NCBI GenBank assembly: GCA_023055355.1
Contig: JALJCS010000038.1
Coordinates: forward strand, 2,170,001 to 2,234,000
Reading direction: 5' to 3'
Source: Agelaius tricolor
Lineage: Eukaryota > Chordata > Aves > Passeriformes > Icteridae
Length of the DNA stretch: 64,000 nucleotides
Position numbers and translations under genes: made by a program. The notes under the pieces are model-generated. The model saw only the letters and a program-made list of their open reading frames with translations, was not told the origin of the DNA and made no database searches. The first letter of the stretch is position 1. Each line of letters begins with the position of its first letter. Shown here piece by piece: positions 27,601 through 42,600 of the stretch.

Positions 27601-30600
27601 GATTTGCCAGCTCCAAGTAGTAAGTTTTGGGCAGAGAAACAGAAATTCCAGCCTTGGTCTGAAACCCCTGCCTGCTCCCCAGACTCAGCACACCCTGCCT
27701 GCACCCATGCCTGGGACTCCAGCAGCTCTGCCAGGGCCTTATCCCTGTGGCTGGAGCACCATGGAAAGCTGAGCTGCCTGCCAGGAACAGGGCAATGAGG
27801 GTCCTCCTTCCCCCTACCTTGATGAGAAGCTCCCGGCTCAGCGAGTGGTTGTTCTCGTCGGAGAAGATCTCGGAGAGCTCATGGAATGTGCGGAAGCTCT
27901 CCCTGCACAGGGGGGACAAGGGGAAAAGTCAGCAATTCTGCCATGGTGGGGTTTCCTCCTTGGGCTCTCTTCTGCTCACCCCAATGACCCCAGTCATGCT
28001 CAGCTCCAGCTGGGCCTTGCTGTTTGGGAGGCATTCCAAGGTGTTTCACACGCAAGGGTGAGGTGCTTTTATTTCCTCACCTTCCTTAGGTCCCTGACAC
28101 CTTACACTGGCCCCTGGGTTTTGGGCACACTCCAGGAGGCAATGCTGGAGCTCAGGTGATCCCATGGACACATCCAAGTGCCACAGCATATTATTCCCCT
28201 TGGAAGCAGCCCTGCAGGAGCTCCTTACCTCAGGACCTCATCCCAGGTTTTCTTGAGCCGGTGCACAGCGTTGCACTGCAGGGCTGAGAGGATGGCTCTG
28301 AGGGAGGAGAAGTTCTTCAGGATCCGGCACTCCTGAGGGCAGACAAGGACATAACAGGATTGGGGTTAAAAAAAGCTAAAAAGCTGGAGGATCTGCTGGT
28401 ATTCCAGCAGGACAAAAGCTCATCCCTTTTGGGTGGAGGTGGGAGGGGAGCTGTCCTACCCGAGCCACTTCGATCCACCGCTCCACCACCTTGGCCCTCT
28501 GCTGTGGCTTCAGGGACCTGTCCCCAAGACAAGTGGCAATGACACAGTTGGCCACACTGTTGAACTGGGAGACTGTGGCACGGATGGTGGGGGCCAGGTG
28601 CTCTTTGCCCTTCTTGTCCCTCTGGGACCAGATGCAGCCCAGGCAGTGGTAAGGCACCACTTTCTTGAACAGCTCCTGGAAGATAAAGGGATGGAGAAGG
28701 GCTCCTTGGTGTTCTCTGAGGAGAGAACAGGCAAGAAGGAAAAAGGGATGGGAAGAGCCAGGCCTGTGCCCAGAGCACCACTGAGCCAGCTGGTGGGTGA
28801 CTACTCACAGCATCCATCAGTGTGAACTGTTCTGCCACCATCTCTGGGGAGAAGGAGAGGAAATCTGGCTTCCCATCACTGACCCCGTTCTCTTCCACCA
28901 GCTGGAAGGTGCAGCTGCTGTGGTCCACAGCTACAGGAGACAAGGGTGAGGCTGAGCACTGCAGTGCCCACACCAACCCACACCAACCCCCTGCAGACAC
29001 GCTCATCCCATCTAGCTTTGCACCTCCAGCAACAAGGCTCAGATAAAAGGATAGTCATTTTAAACCTGAGTGCAAGTGTCTACAGAGGATTAAAGGCAGA
29101 TTAGCTAATCCACTTAGAAATCCCACTCCTGCTGCAGTTGGATTGGCTTCCCAGTGAACCCCCATGTAGAGTTCACAGGTGTTCATCCATGTGGCTCAAG
29201 TTTTGGAGGCCCTCAATGCCAACCAGCAGCATTCCCTCCACCTGCAGCCCCAAATGAGCCCTGCAAGCCAGGGGAGGACCCCACCTTCTGCCTCGGCCTC
29301 GCTCTGCTCCTGCTGCTGGAACTGGGCCAGCAGGATGCGGGCTCGGCGCTCCAGGTCGGAGCCGGGGATGTTGTGGCGCACGTAGGAGATGAGCTGCTTC
29401 AGGCAGGCAAAGTCGGGGGGCTTGCGGAAATCCTCCGAGTACTGGTCCAGCCAGGCCCCCAGGATGGAGGAGATGGTGCTGCAGGAAGGGGGAAAACACA
29501 GGCAAAGGGAATCAGGTGGCAGGATAAACCTGTGTGCACGCCCACAAGCCTGGGAGCAGCGCTGGGATGACAGATCCCTCCCAAAGAGCTGCCAGCAGAG
29601 CCACCACAGCACAGGCAGACTTACTTCTTCAGCTCCATCCTCTCGTCCACAGTGTGCCTGGCATGGTCCCCATTCGCCTGCACGTGGAGTTTGCCATACC
29701 TGGGGGGGCAGAGGGGAGGCAGTGAGCACCCTGCACTCTGCTGCCTCTCAGAGCAGCCTCTTCTCCCTCCACATCACCCCCAGCTCTGCCACGGGCTCAG
29801 GATGAACCTGCTGGGCAGTGTCCTGCTCTCCTCCCTCTGCCACAACCTCCCCATTACTGGAAGGGAAGCAGCCAGCACTGGCCACCTCACTGGAAGAGCT
29901 CCAGCTTTCCAGAAAGTTGTGTCCTCCCTGCCCTGTCCCAAAACCCTCACGCTGACGGAGCTGGGAGAAGCCACCAAACCCCCAAGGCATCACAGCAGAA
30001 GATGCTGGGGCTTTCCTGGCCACCCCCAGCTGTGTTTTGGGGCTCAGGGCAGCCTCACCTGTTCAACAGCAGGTCCAGCACTTGCTTGGTGGTGGCGAAG
30101 GCCCGGTAGGTGCACAGGAAGATGGTGACATAGGTGGAGTCATTGCCCTTGAAGGCTGAGACCAGGTACTCCACCAGCTTCTCCAAGGTCCCGGCTTTTA
30201 TCGTCCGCACCTTGCACGTCTCGTAGAGGTTTAAGGCTGACTCATTCTCAAACTGCCAGGACAGGAGCAGAGGTCAGTGGGCTGGGTGAGGACAGACACC
30301 ATCAAGGGCAAAGTGTTCCCAGCAGCTTCACAAGGTCAGGTCTAGGCTGGGATCCCCACAGGGATCTTCCTCTCCTGGGAAAGGAAGGCTGAGTCTCCTC
30401 AGACTGCAAACGCCAGCAACCCAGCTGAGAGGACCTGAGCACTTGGGAAACCCCAGGAAAGGCCTCAGAGTTGCCAAATTCCAGATACAAATCAGAGTTG
30501 CCCTAGTTTTTCAAAATGGGGCTGCAGATTGTTTCACCTGTACCCCTTCCCATGCATCAGAGGGCAACAGGTGCTCCCACTCCCTGCTCCCAAACCAGCA

Positions 30601-33600
30601 CATGATTCCCACGGCAGGGAAACATCTGAATCCTCCCCTGAGGCAGGAGGAGCCCCCAGCTTACCCCCAGCCAGCGCTGCCCTTTGTTGGCCGTGTGGTG
30701 GAGCTGCACTTTCCGGAGGGATATGCTGTAGATCACACCATCCTCCAGCTCTTCTCCGATCTCCTGTGTGGAGCTCTGCATGGAAAAACAAGATACACCA
30801 TGAGATAAGGACAGCAAAGCGTGGCAGAGACGCTTTTGTGGCTCCTGTGAGGGATCTCAGCAAGCCAAAGGCAGCAGCTGGCTGGCAGGGACTCTCCCTC
30901 ACCTGCTCAGAAATGCAAACCAGGTGACACCAGTGTGTCTGGCTGGCTGAGCCTGCCCACGGGGGAGCCAGGACTTTGGGAAGCTGCTCTTGGTCTGTCC
31001 CACATCCCCTGGCTCCATGTCTCAGCCCTTCAGCAAAGCCAGGCTGTTCCAGTGCAAGGTGGGACCCCTCACAAGGCAGGGAAGGGGACAGTGACAGCAC
31101 AGCTCAGTGCCCAGCCCTGGCTGCTCCCCTCCCCAAGCCTCTGCCTCTCCTGTGAGGTGACACTGGCTGCTGATCTGAGCAGAGTCTCAGTGATCTGAAC
31201 CAGCCACCCTGGTGCACTTCCCTAATAAATAATAATAAAAATAATCACTGTCAAACCAAGCTGCCCATGGCACAAGTCAGAAATCCAAAGCTCAAAGCTG
31301 GGGGAAATCCCAGAGATCTGCACCAGGGTGAGATCAGGCACAGCCAGGACCAGTTTGGACACAGGGTTCAGGCACCTCTGGGTGACAGGCACCCAGAGAT
31401 GAGGCTCCCATTTCTGCTCTGCAGGATGGAGAGCACCAAAAATGTGGTGAGGAAAGGGGTGATGCTTCTCAGGGCAGGTTCCCAGGCACAGGCCTCCCCC
31501 AGCACCACACACCAGCACGGGCTCAGCAGCAGCTCCAGCCCCACAAGGACAATTTGGTTCCCTCCTCCTCCTCCTCCTCCTCCTCCTCCCTAACCACGCT
31601 CTGCTGAGTCAGTGCCTCCCTTAAGAAGATTTATCCAGATCCTTTTAAACACTGCAGGGATCTCCCCCACCCTCCAACCCCCTCACCAAATGGCAGGACA
31701 TGGACGAACTCACACCAAAACCCACAGCTCAGCAGAAGGAAAAAATGCCTGAAAGCAGTAAGCTGTTGGAGGGGGAGGTGACCATCACTGGGACACAGGG
31801 CTGTGGGGACAAACCTCTCCTGCCAGAGCCAGCCCTCAGCTTGCCCTGCAAGTGCCCCTCAAAGAGCCCTGAGCATTGACAACAACACTCTCAGGAAGAA
31901 CTGCCATGAAAGGATTTAGGATGGAGCCCCAGAAGTGATGCTGCTCCCTGCAAAAAATGCTCTCCAAACTGCCCTGTGAACATGGGGACAGCCACACCCA
32001 GGCTCAGAAGAGGCTGCACACCTCAGGGACCACAGGACCCTGAGCTGATGGATCCCACGTGCACCCAAACACTCCTCCTTTATCAGCCCCACCACAGCAG
32101 TGCCCACTGCTCTGCTCTCACACCCTGCTCAAGCCAGGGCTGTTCCTCACAAGGAATCAAGGCGGGGAAGCACAGCCAGCCCAGAGACTGAGGGGAAGCT
32201 TGAAAAAGCCTCTCATTCATGGCTGTAATGAATGAGGGCAGAGAATCCCCCTGGGCAGGGTTGCTGACTTTTTCACTTTCCGCTGAACCTGCTTTTCTCA
32301 CTTCATGCCAGGCTATGGAGAGGTTTGGTTTGCTGAAGTTCAAGGAACTGTGAGGTTCTGCTGTGAACATCAGGAACCTTTCCCAGGGTTCAATGGCTTC
32401 CAGAGCAACCCTGAGAGCACCCACATGAGGCAGCAGACACCAAACATCCTTCCTGGCACCTGTGTCTGTCCCTCTCTTATTCTGTGCTCTGGGATAAATT
32501 ATGGCACAAATTTGTGTTCAAGTACACTGCCCTGGGGACTGGCACAACCTTGGCACAGCTAAAGCTTTGTGCCCACTCTGGATCAAACATCTACACTGAC
32601 AGCACCTAACCAAGTTGGCCAAGTTGTCTTTCTTCTTTAGATGCTGTTTCCCACAAAAACAAAATACCAACAAAAACCCAAACAAACAACAACAACAACA
32701 ACAAAAAAATAAAGCCATGGAAATGCTTCCCAATTTGTCCTCAGCTCTTTCCCAGCCTTCATCACCCAACCTGCATGTCAGCCCTACCCCTGTGTACCTC
32801 CCACTTAAGCTCTGGGTCCAGCAGGACCAGAGTCCTGTACAATCTAACTCAGAAAAGAGATTTGCCCAGGCAGTTGTAAACCCCAGATGAAAATATCAAG
32901 AAAAATTAGATGCTTGCTGACATGCAATTAAATTCATAAATTAAATCATATGGGAGGAAAAAACCATCTCAGGATCAACCCATGAATCATTGGCAACCGC
33001 TGTGCAACTACAGTGGAAATTATTGCCACAACTGTGCAGGGTTTTCACTCTGCATTTCATGTCACGTGCAGGGGATACACCCCACTCTGATGTGCAGAAA
33101 AGCAAATTTCATTTCCTTCCCATATCCAAGACTGTCAGATTCATTCATTTTTTGCCTTGCTGACTTGCGTGATATCCCCCAAAGTTCCCCCTTTGCAAAC
33201 CACACGCGGAGGCCACGGCTTCCCAGCGGTCTGCAGGCTGCTGCCAAGAGCCAGGAGAGCTGCTACACTGGGACATTCTAAAATTTGGTTATTTATATTC
33301 CGTGTGAGCTTCCTCTTTGCTACGGCTGCTCCTGTGAGATGCTGATTGCGCATTCCGCGCACATCGGTTAAAAACCAACCCAAAGCAAAAAAGCAGCAGC
33401 AGGATGGAGCCAGAGGAGGCTCATTCCAGCACCTGCACCAAGCACACGTTTCTCCCCTTGCAGGTGAGCTGGGAGCAGGGCAGGGACAGACTCAAAACCT
33501 TGACCTGTGCCTTATGTTTGTGCTGGCCAGGCAGAATCCTGCACTCACACCAGCGAGTCAGCCAAAGCTGAATGCCTTCAAAATGGTCTCTAAAGAGACA

Positions 33601-36600
33601 GATGAGTGCTTTCCTTTACTTAGATTATTGGAAATAACACTGTTTCAAAAGATGCAGAGCAGACAGGGCCTTGGAGGCAGCAATCACTGAATATTGCAAC
33701 AGTCACTGCTGCCTGCCCTGCACATCTGCTGGGATTTTCTGCCCCTCAGAAGGGAATATGAGTCAGGCTCAGCCAGCACACAAACCCTCCTCCACCTCAG
33801 CCTGAGGGTGAGACACAGGTGAACAGCCCCTTCTATTGGCACAAGGGATGAATCCAACAGGCTCAGGCAGTGCTTTAAACATCTGCAACAAGATTTGATG
33901 GTTATGGCATCTGCACCTTCCACCAAATTCATACAGGTGGGACTCGGCAGCCCAGAAAGTGAGGTCCAACCATTTCAAGATGGGCATCAAGAAAAGGGAA
34001 TACACAAAAAAAATGAAGTTTTCTTTGGTTTCTCCAGAGTTCAGTGTGCAATCCTGGTCCTCTCCACACACCAGGAGAAAGGCTGGAGCACAAGGGGCAC
34101 AAGGAAAAGCCACATGTTTAACTCTCCCCAGTTGTGCAGAGCAGAGGCTTTTGCAGAAGCAGTGAGTGAACTCTGCAGGAGTTCATCCCCTGAAATATGA
34201 AACGGGAGCCTGCACCAGATGGCTGCCCTGGGCCTGGGGACTGCCTCTTCCAATTGCAGCCAGCCCTGGAGCTCCCACTGATGGTTCAAAGCTTTTGTGA
34301 CTACACCAGGGAGGAATTCCTGCTCCGTGCAATAAACTCTTCTGTTCTCTGCTGAATGTTCTTGTACTCGGCGTGGTGTCAAACCCCACGTCTTCACACA
34401 GAGGATTAATAAGGAGCTCTAAGATGCAGCCAAGGTTTGTGAGCCTGGAGGAAGGGTGTGAGGGACCCTGAGAGCCGGGCAGAGAGCAGCAGCAGCAGCA
34501 GCAGGGACTCTGCCTTCGGCTCTTCCCGACAGATGAAAGGAGGGGAAAATGCAAAAACCAAACAGCAAAGCAAAACATTGGCTCAGGCTCTGCATTTTGG
34601 AAAGTGTTTGAGCTCGGTCACAAAGGTGGTTTTAGTTAGACAGGAGCAAAGTGCAGGATTAAGTGTGAGCACGGCTGCATCCCCACACTTACACACAGAC
34701 AATTACCCAACAATTACCAGGTCTTAAGAGCTCTGGTCCCACGTGCCCCAGGTTAGTGCACTGGCCTCCAAAGGCACAAAAATAATGAACTGTTAGTGGA
34801 AAAAGGTATTAATTTCAGCACATGTGGAGGAGGCACAACTGCTTAAAGTGCTTTTGCTGATGCTCTCTGGACCACAGCTGGTTTAACAATCAAGATATTT
34901 GTGTTACTCTGCTCCCCTTTCTGTTGAGTTACACAAAATGCCTGTTCTACAGACAGGTACAGAGCAGCACTGAGGGTATCTCTGCTGAATTCAAAGGGGC
35001 TGCTGCTACCAGCCACAAGAGAGGAGCAGGCACTAACCCTGCCCCTGGGAAGGCAGGAATGTGTGCCTGTTGGGAATTAACAGAGACAAGAAAAGGCAGA
35101 GCTGAGCCTCAGAGACGTCACCAGGGGTTTCCCATTGAAGCTCCGTGCTTGCACAAGCTCAAAAGCACCCGATGAAAGGTGGTAAAGCCAGGAACAGCAA
35201 GTGGGGGTTTGGTCTTTACAATCCCCAGCCCTTTCTCAGAATAATCCCTTCCCACTAGCAACGGGAAACGGGCCTTTCCAGAAACAGAGGAAACCAGCTC
35301 CAGCTCGGCCCATGTCCAACACCAACCCCCAGCTCACTTTCATTTCACCCCCAGGAGCAAACCCTGAACCCCTGCAAGCAACAGCAGCGACTCTGGGACC
35401 TCTTATGCAAAGCTGAGTGTATGACATTATGTAAAAGGAAATAGGAAAAAAGTCAGCCCCGGGTAGTGAAAGGAAAACAAGCTCAGTTCTGTGAACCGAA
35501 GATAAAGACCACAAAAGCAGAAGCACCCTCAGTCCTACACGTCCAAAATAAGCACACACAGCACAACACTCTTCCCCCCATGGGGACTTCCAGGCAAAAA
35601 GCCCTGCGGTGGCTCTTCCCCCACAGCTCTGCCTGGAGGGATCATCCACTCCTGGCACTCACTGTTTCCTTCCCCTGGCTGTGCTCAGGAAGGCTCCAAG
35701 GACTACCCCAAGTGCTGAGGAAGCTGACAAACATCCCCTGTTTTAGGGGAAGGAAAGGTGCCCACGCTGGTGACTCACAGCATGTCCCATGGAGCAGCAG
35801 CCCCACTGAGGGCAGGAGCACTTTTGCTCCAAAACATCATCCCAGCCATGGGTGTTAAACTGTTAATTCCCAGCCATGGCCATGGTGGCACTGGGGTGGT
35901 TCTCTCCAGCTGGGCAAGTTCATCTCCCACTGTCTCCTTTCCCCCTGCTGATGGAGCTCAGTCCCCTGCCACAGCTGGGTGTACCCAGCCCCTGCTCCCC
36001 ATGCAGAGATGTCCAGCAGAAAGACACAATTCCTTTGGGTTTTCAACACTCTCTGCCTTCCTTCCTGCCTGCTCCGAGCTGCCTCAAACCAGGACTGATT
36101 CCAGCAGCCCATAAAAACACAGCAACAAAAGGGGAAACAGGAAAAGAACAGAAAAGGGGCCAGAAGCTGAACTCAAACCCACCATGAAAAAGGGGTGGTT
36201 TTGCCAGGACACCAGGCCAGTGGCAACAGCTGAGGGCCTGTTCTCTCCCCAGCAGATGCTGGGCTCCACAGCTGGGTTTTCCTGACACTCTGCTCCAGAT
36301 GTTTCAGCACAGAAAGCTGTGCCTCAGGGGAACAGCCCTGGAGCCAGAGCATCACCCAGCACCACGATGGGGCAGAGAGAAAGAGAGGCCACATCACCCC
36401 ATATCTGCCTCTTGTAGGGATCTTACACCTCTCCTCTCTTGGGCTCTGAGACCACCAGCAGCTCTGACCCTGTGTCTGTGATACCCCTCTGGGTATCCAA
36501 AGGCAGCCTTCTCCACCCTGGCGGCCCAGGGATAAGGGAAGGGAAGCTGGCAGCTGGGTTACAGAGGCATCTTGTGACTCACACGCAGTGACTCAGTGGC

Positions 36601-39600
36601 TGGAGCAAGGATTAGGAGCTCAGCCTCAGTCCAGGAACGAGACAAAGCAGATAAGCAGGATTCCTCCCCCACTTGCTCCTGGTTTGCTTTTAGAGAAAAC
36701 TAAGAGCCTTCCCACGTGGAGAGACTTGTTCCATTCTTTTTGTGGATTGGAAATCAAAGGCTCTGCATGACCACTCCATCCCCAGCCTCCAAGGGGCAGG
36801 ATCAGACCCCTGAGGTGGGGAAATGCAGGTGGCTGGGGGATCGGGCTGACAGGGGGACTCCCCAGGGAAAAACAAACTCCAGCCACAACAGGGATGACTG
36901 ATGAACTGCAAACCCTGAGTTTCCTACACCCAGGAAGCCACCACCCATCTGCACCCCATATGGAAACACCACCCCGTGTCCCCTCCCAGGGGACGTGCAG
37001 GGATGGGCTCCCCTCGCAGGCTATTCGAAGAAAACTGAGTGCAGCAGGTTTTGCTTCCTCTCTAAGTCGATGGAAAAAAAGATCCCGCCGACACAGCAGA
37101 TCTGGCTCTTGCTCCACAGCCCTGAGCCCCCGTGCTCATGATGGCCCTGGAGCATCCCTGCCCGGAGCCAGCACAGGGGCAGGCTCGGAGCAGAGGGACA
37201 CAGCCCTGCTCACAGAGCCACTGCTGCGCCACCGACTCGCCCACACCCCCGGGGCATTACTGGAAGTGAAACCAGAACGACGCGGCTGGTGAAAAACGGT
37301 GCATGAAAAATTAATGTGGGTACTGCTCCGCGAGGTTAAATAAAGATTGAGCCTCTCATTCCAAGTCATTTCGGCTCAGAACAAAAGGTTTGCGTTTTAC
37401 TGAGATGGAACAGAAACATCTGCAATAAAAACATAACTGAAACAAGTTCAAGAACTGATTGATGTTTTTCTGGGTGTACAGTAGCACCTGGAAGTCACAT
37501 GCAACATGACAGTTCCTCAGCCTTGTTCAAATGTGAATTTAAACACAAGGGGTGCCCTGAAGAGTTCCAGCCTACCTGACCTAATCTACTCTATCAATTC
37601 CACCTCTGGAGCAGGCCCCTGGTGCACCAAACGTGTTATTTCTGGGCAGCAACAGCTGGCAGGTGTACTGGGGAAGGGATGGAGATGAGCTTAGCACTCA
37701 GAGATGATGTTCCTTGAAACTGATTGGAACAGTCACAGCTAAAATGTCAATTCTGGCATCACACATGTTCACCAGGACACAAAGGCCTGTTCCTTGTGGC
37801 AGCTCCAGGGCAATGCTTGTCCTTTGCATGCATCAGCACCTGCAAGTGACTCCATCTTCACAAAAGCCTTTATGTTCCCTGAGATGCAAAACCTTGAATA
37901 CACTCAGCTCTCAGCCCATGCACCAGCCCAGACAGCCAAAAAATTTGTCTTAAGAAGCATCATCTGCAATAAAATCAGCTCCTTTTGTCAAACCTGCCCC
38001 TTGCCCTGGCACAGCCATGTCCTGCACGAATGGAGAGCTCACCTGGGCACACACAAGGTGGGATGTGCAGGAGGGGCAAAGCAAAGAGGGCAAAGCAAAG
38101 ATCCCAACTGCCAGATCCCACTGGCCCCACACTGACATTCCCAGAGAGTTTCACCCCACAGTATTCCCCAGCAGCCTGATTAAATTGTAAATGTGACTGT
38201 CTGGGCAGTAACTCGCCTGCTGCAGCTTGCGGAGGGGAAAAGGCAGCAAAGACACTGGAATCAGCCAAAGCCAAAATCTCCCTGGAATTCTGAAGGTGCA
38301 CATACCAGGGGCTGTCCAAAAGCCACAGCCTTGCCTGGCCACACTAAAACAGCACCTTTCCCCTCCGTTTCCATTTGAACAAGGTGAATTTCAATCTAGC
38401 TCAGACACATCCTTAGCTTAGATAAACTGAACTGAAAATGAACCCCAGTGCAATAAACCCCAGTGAAATAAACGCGTCCACCCATGTGTTTACTCTGCCT
38501 TACGTCAAGCAGCGTTCCCTCCACCAAACCCGGCATGACCAAACCGGGCAAAGCTGACAACCCCCGACCTTTAGGGACCCCCTCCTCAAAATCCCGTGCA
38601 GAGAGGGTGCCCGGGGGGCTGTGCATGCCCCCAGCCCAGGCTGGCCCCGGGCGCGCTGTGCCAGCCGGCTCGATGGCAGCGCCGGTGGCACAGCGACAGC
38701 CCCGGCTCTGTGCGTGCGTGTCTGCACCAGGGTGACCCAGTAAACAGCTGAAGCAGAGAAAATGCAGGAACAATCCAGCGCGGAGGGGCTGGCGGCGAAA
38801 GGACGGCAGGAATAAATGCGGGGCTTTGTTCTCCGGCCGTGCCCAGCTCCCAGCCTGGCCGGGATGATGCGAGGCTCCTCCGTTTGCTGCTGGTTTGTGA
38901 TTCCCGGGATCAGCCGGGCTCGTCCCAGCCTCCTCCTGACACCCGCAGCCCCAGCGTGTCCCGGCACAGCCCAGCTGCGGGTTCCAGGCCATTCCCTTCG
39001 CTCCGAGGAGATTTTCCCCTTGCAGAGCATCCCGCTACTCCCGTGGGAAGGTGGAAGAGGCAAGAGCAAACGCTCCCGCTTTGTAAACAAGTAAATCTCA
39101 CCTTGGGAGCATTACTTAAATAGGTGTCAACGAGGCAGGAAGCGCGACGTGAGCAGGTGGCAACATGCCGACACCTGGAGGGGGGGAACGGGATGCTCCG
39201 CCAGCTCCCGGTGATTTCCACAGCTGAGGCAAATGAGATTTTACGATTAACTGGCACCTTTGGAGAGAAAACCACTGGGAAAGGATAAAAATCGCGCTGT
39301 TGTCAAGTGTCTGAACACACACCAAAGTGAGGTTTGGCCCTGGGTCCTGCCCTGTGTGCCAGATCTGTGGCACAAGGGGTGCAGGTGCCCGGGCTGGGAG
39401 GATGAATTCCTGCCCCAGACCCTCAGCCCTGCTCTGTAGGTGCGGGGTTTTGGCCATGGAGCACTGCAGAGCAGCTCAAACATCCACAGGAGCCTGTTCC
39501 TCCTGGCTACACACCTCAGTGAGCCGGTGCACACACGTTCCCAACCCCACTCACCTGCTCCTGCCACCCTGCCCCCTCCATCCTCTGGCATTACAGGTGA

Positions 39601-42600
39601 GCACTCCTACAGCCCACCCTCACATTTAATAACATTATTTTGGGATATCCAAAAAGCTGAAGTGCACAATGGCTGTGGGGCAGCATCAATGTGAAGAGGG
39701 CAGAAGTGCCAACCTCCATGCCCTGACTCCTTTCCTTTGATGTTCCCTGGATTAAGACCAGCCAAGCCTCAAACACCCCCATCCTCCCAGAGCTGACTTT
39801 TGCTGAGGAACACACCAAAACCCATGGGAATGAGCACGGGGAGAGATGGAGTTTGTGGAATACCCCCCTAAGAAGCACCTCAGGGAAGAAGTGCTTGTTA
39901 TGACACTGGTGTGATCCATAGCTATGCTCTGAGTCACCCCAGCTCTGCCAGGGAAGAACCAGCCAGGCCTGTCCTGTGTCTGTGCCAGCTCTCACTGTTG
40001 CAACAGGGACAGAATGGAGTAAAGCACATTGTCTGGAAACCCAGAAATGCCAGTGAGTGTCACCAGCAACGGGCACCACCAACACACTGCTCAGCACAGG
40101 GCTGCTGAGCAGCAGAACTGCAGCTGGGACCAGATAGCCATGAAAAATACAACCAAAAGCAAACAAATAGAAGCTCTTGGAGAAAAAAATAGCAGCTTTT
40201 GGAGGAAAGCTGGGCTACTTTAGGGTGATACACCAACCTGAGTGTTGGCCTTGTCCTGGAGGGTCTGCAGTGATTGTTGGGGTGACACCATCAGCCCCAG
40301 CTCCCAGGCTCTGCTGCTGCTGCAGTGCACAGAGCCAGACCTTGCCAGCAGCAGGCCACCAACTGAGCCTCTTAGACAGCTGTCTGACCAAAATCCCCAG
40401 GGTTTCAGCCTAAACTGGAAGGTGAGGTCCTGAACCCGCCAGCCACATGAAGGTGGAGCTTCAGCATCCTTATTGACTTCCCACAGCTGAGCTTTGCCCC
40501 TGCCAGTCCCAGGCAAGGTGCTTTGCTTCGCCCAGCTTGGCTAAACCTTGGTTTCCTGAAGTCAGTTCCGACTCCTGGAGGTGAACCCAAAGCAAACACA
40601 TCATTTCACAAACACACTCTGGCTGGAGCAGGAGCCTGGGGCAGGCTCTCAGCTTCAGAGTCACCATGGAGACCCAACCCCTGCAAGAAGCAGGGGAAGG
40701 CTGTGTGGTTTTGCTCCATCACATGAAAAGAAGTTCTGGTAAGACAGGTAGCGAGCCCTTGGCAAAGCAGGTTTCCACACAAGCCCTCAGTTCAGCTGCT
40801 GGACCGTGGTTAGCAGAAAGCAAAAAAATAATGCCTCAGCATTCCAGATGAAGCTGCCTCCGATGAGTTTCCTCTCCAATCTGCTCTGTCTGCAAGTTAG
40901 ACCAACTTTTCTTCCCCTCCCAGTGGCTCTGAGGGCTCGGCTGGTCCCTGGCAGGCAGAGCCATCCCCATCCTGCCTCTGCTGAGCCCGGGGCTCCCCAA
41001 GCAGCTGCTCCCAGCACCCCAGGTGTGGAGGGAGGATGCCCTTTCTCGTCCCAGCACGTTTCTGACAGCAGAGCTCATCCAAATACCAACAGTGTAATGA
41101 AAACAAACTGCTGTGGAGCCAGCCGAGGCAAAAGGGCCACGCCAGGAGCCTCTGCTGTGCTTAATCTCCAGTGACATTCAGCTGTCACATAACTCCTGAC
41201 CCTCAGGTGGAGGGAACTCGGCGTTATCTAATGTGAAAGTGCTGCCCTGCAAGAACCTGGGCCAGCACAGCTGAATGTGACTGAAAACCAGAGAGGTGAT
41301 TTGCATAACATCACAAAAACAAACCCAAACCAGGTGAGGGACGAGGTCTGGGGAGCTGCAGAGTCACTCCAGTGCGCAGGAGGAGAGCAGCACAGCCCAG
41401 CCCACGCTGCCCGCGCTCAGAATTGGGAAAGGACTTTCCTGGCACCTCTGGCAGGGCTGTTCCCAGCTGTGAACATAACAAAAGGCCCCTCCACAAACCC
41501 CCTGTGCCAGCCCAGTGCCCAGAGCAGCCCCTGCAGCTCTGCCCCTGCTCCAACCCCCTCCCTGTGACTCCCTTCAGGCAGCCCGGCTGGGATCACTGGG
41601 ATTACTGGGATTACTGGGATCACTGGGATTAGTGCTCCGTGCTCAGCACTCCCTTTCCCTAACGATTCAGGAGCAAAGTCCAAATGCATCATTACTGGGG
41701 CTGCTGTGAGGTGCAGGTGAGTCCCCACCTGGGCACTGAGACACCTGATATCTGGAATATCCAAACACCCCAGTCCTTGCCCTGCTGCTGGTGTTCCCAG
41801 GAATGCTCCAGCCGGGGGCTGCCTCACAATTCCAGCGTGATGCTTCTTCCTGGGCACCAAACCCCACTGCCAGCATCACCTTTCAGCCCACAGATGCTTC
41901 CCTCTGCAAAACAAAGATCCCACAGACCCCTGGAACACAACACACACTTGGGAGCAGCCACGGCTGCTGCTGTGGGAGCTAACCCACACAAACATCACAT
42001 TAACCTGTAAAAGGACTCGATCCCACAACTCAACTCCTTCTCCCCAAGGCCAAAGGAATGTTTCAAACCCCAATCCTCCCCCCCAGACCCCACCAAAGCA
42101 ATGCACAAACCCTGGCTGGCCACGAGCTGTGCTGGAGCCCCCCGGGGCCCCCTGCCAGCAGCTCAGCCAGCTTTGTATCCAAATCCTGCTCCTTAGCAAC
42201 CACATTTTTTCCCCCCTCTTGCTGAGTCCGTGGGAGATGAAGAAATATTTGAGAACTGAGACAGCCCTGCTGCAAGGATATATTTAAATAAAAGGAGCAT
42301 GGACGTTTGAAAGCCAGGCATTAGGCAGCTCTGGAGATAAGGGTGTTAGAGAAAGTGTGAGCAGGGCATGCCTGGCCTTTAAATGGGGTCTGGAGTGACC
42401 TAAATAAGCTCTTTTCTCCTTCAATTACACTCCCCTCGGGGGACACAGAGGCTGGCTAGAGAGCTGGGAGGAGAGATGGAGGAGCTGCTGGCCAGACCAA
42501 CTCAGGGGGCCCTAAAACCAGGCAGAGCTCTGGCCCTGAGAGTGGGGTGATCACAGCCAGACCCCAAATCCCAAACAGTGGTGGGTGCTAAATGAGACCC

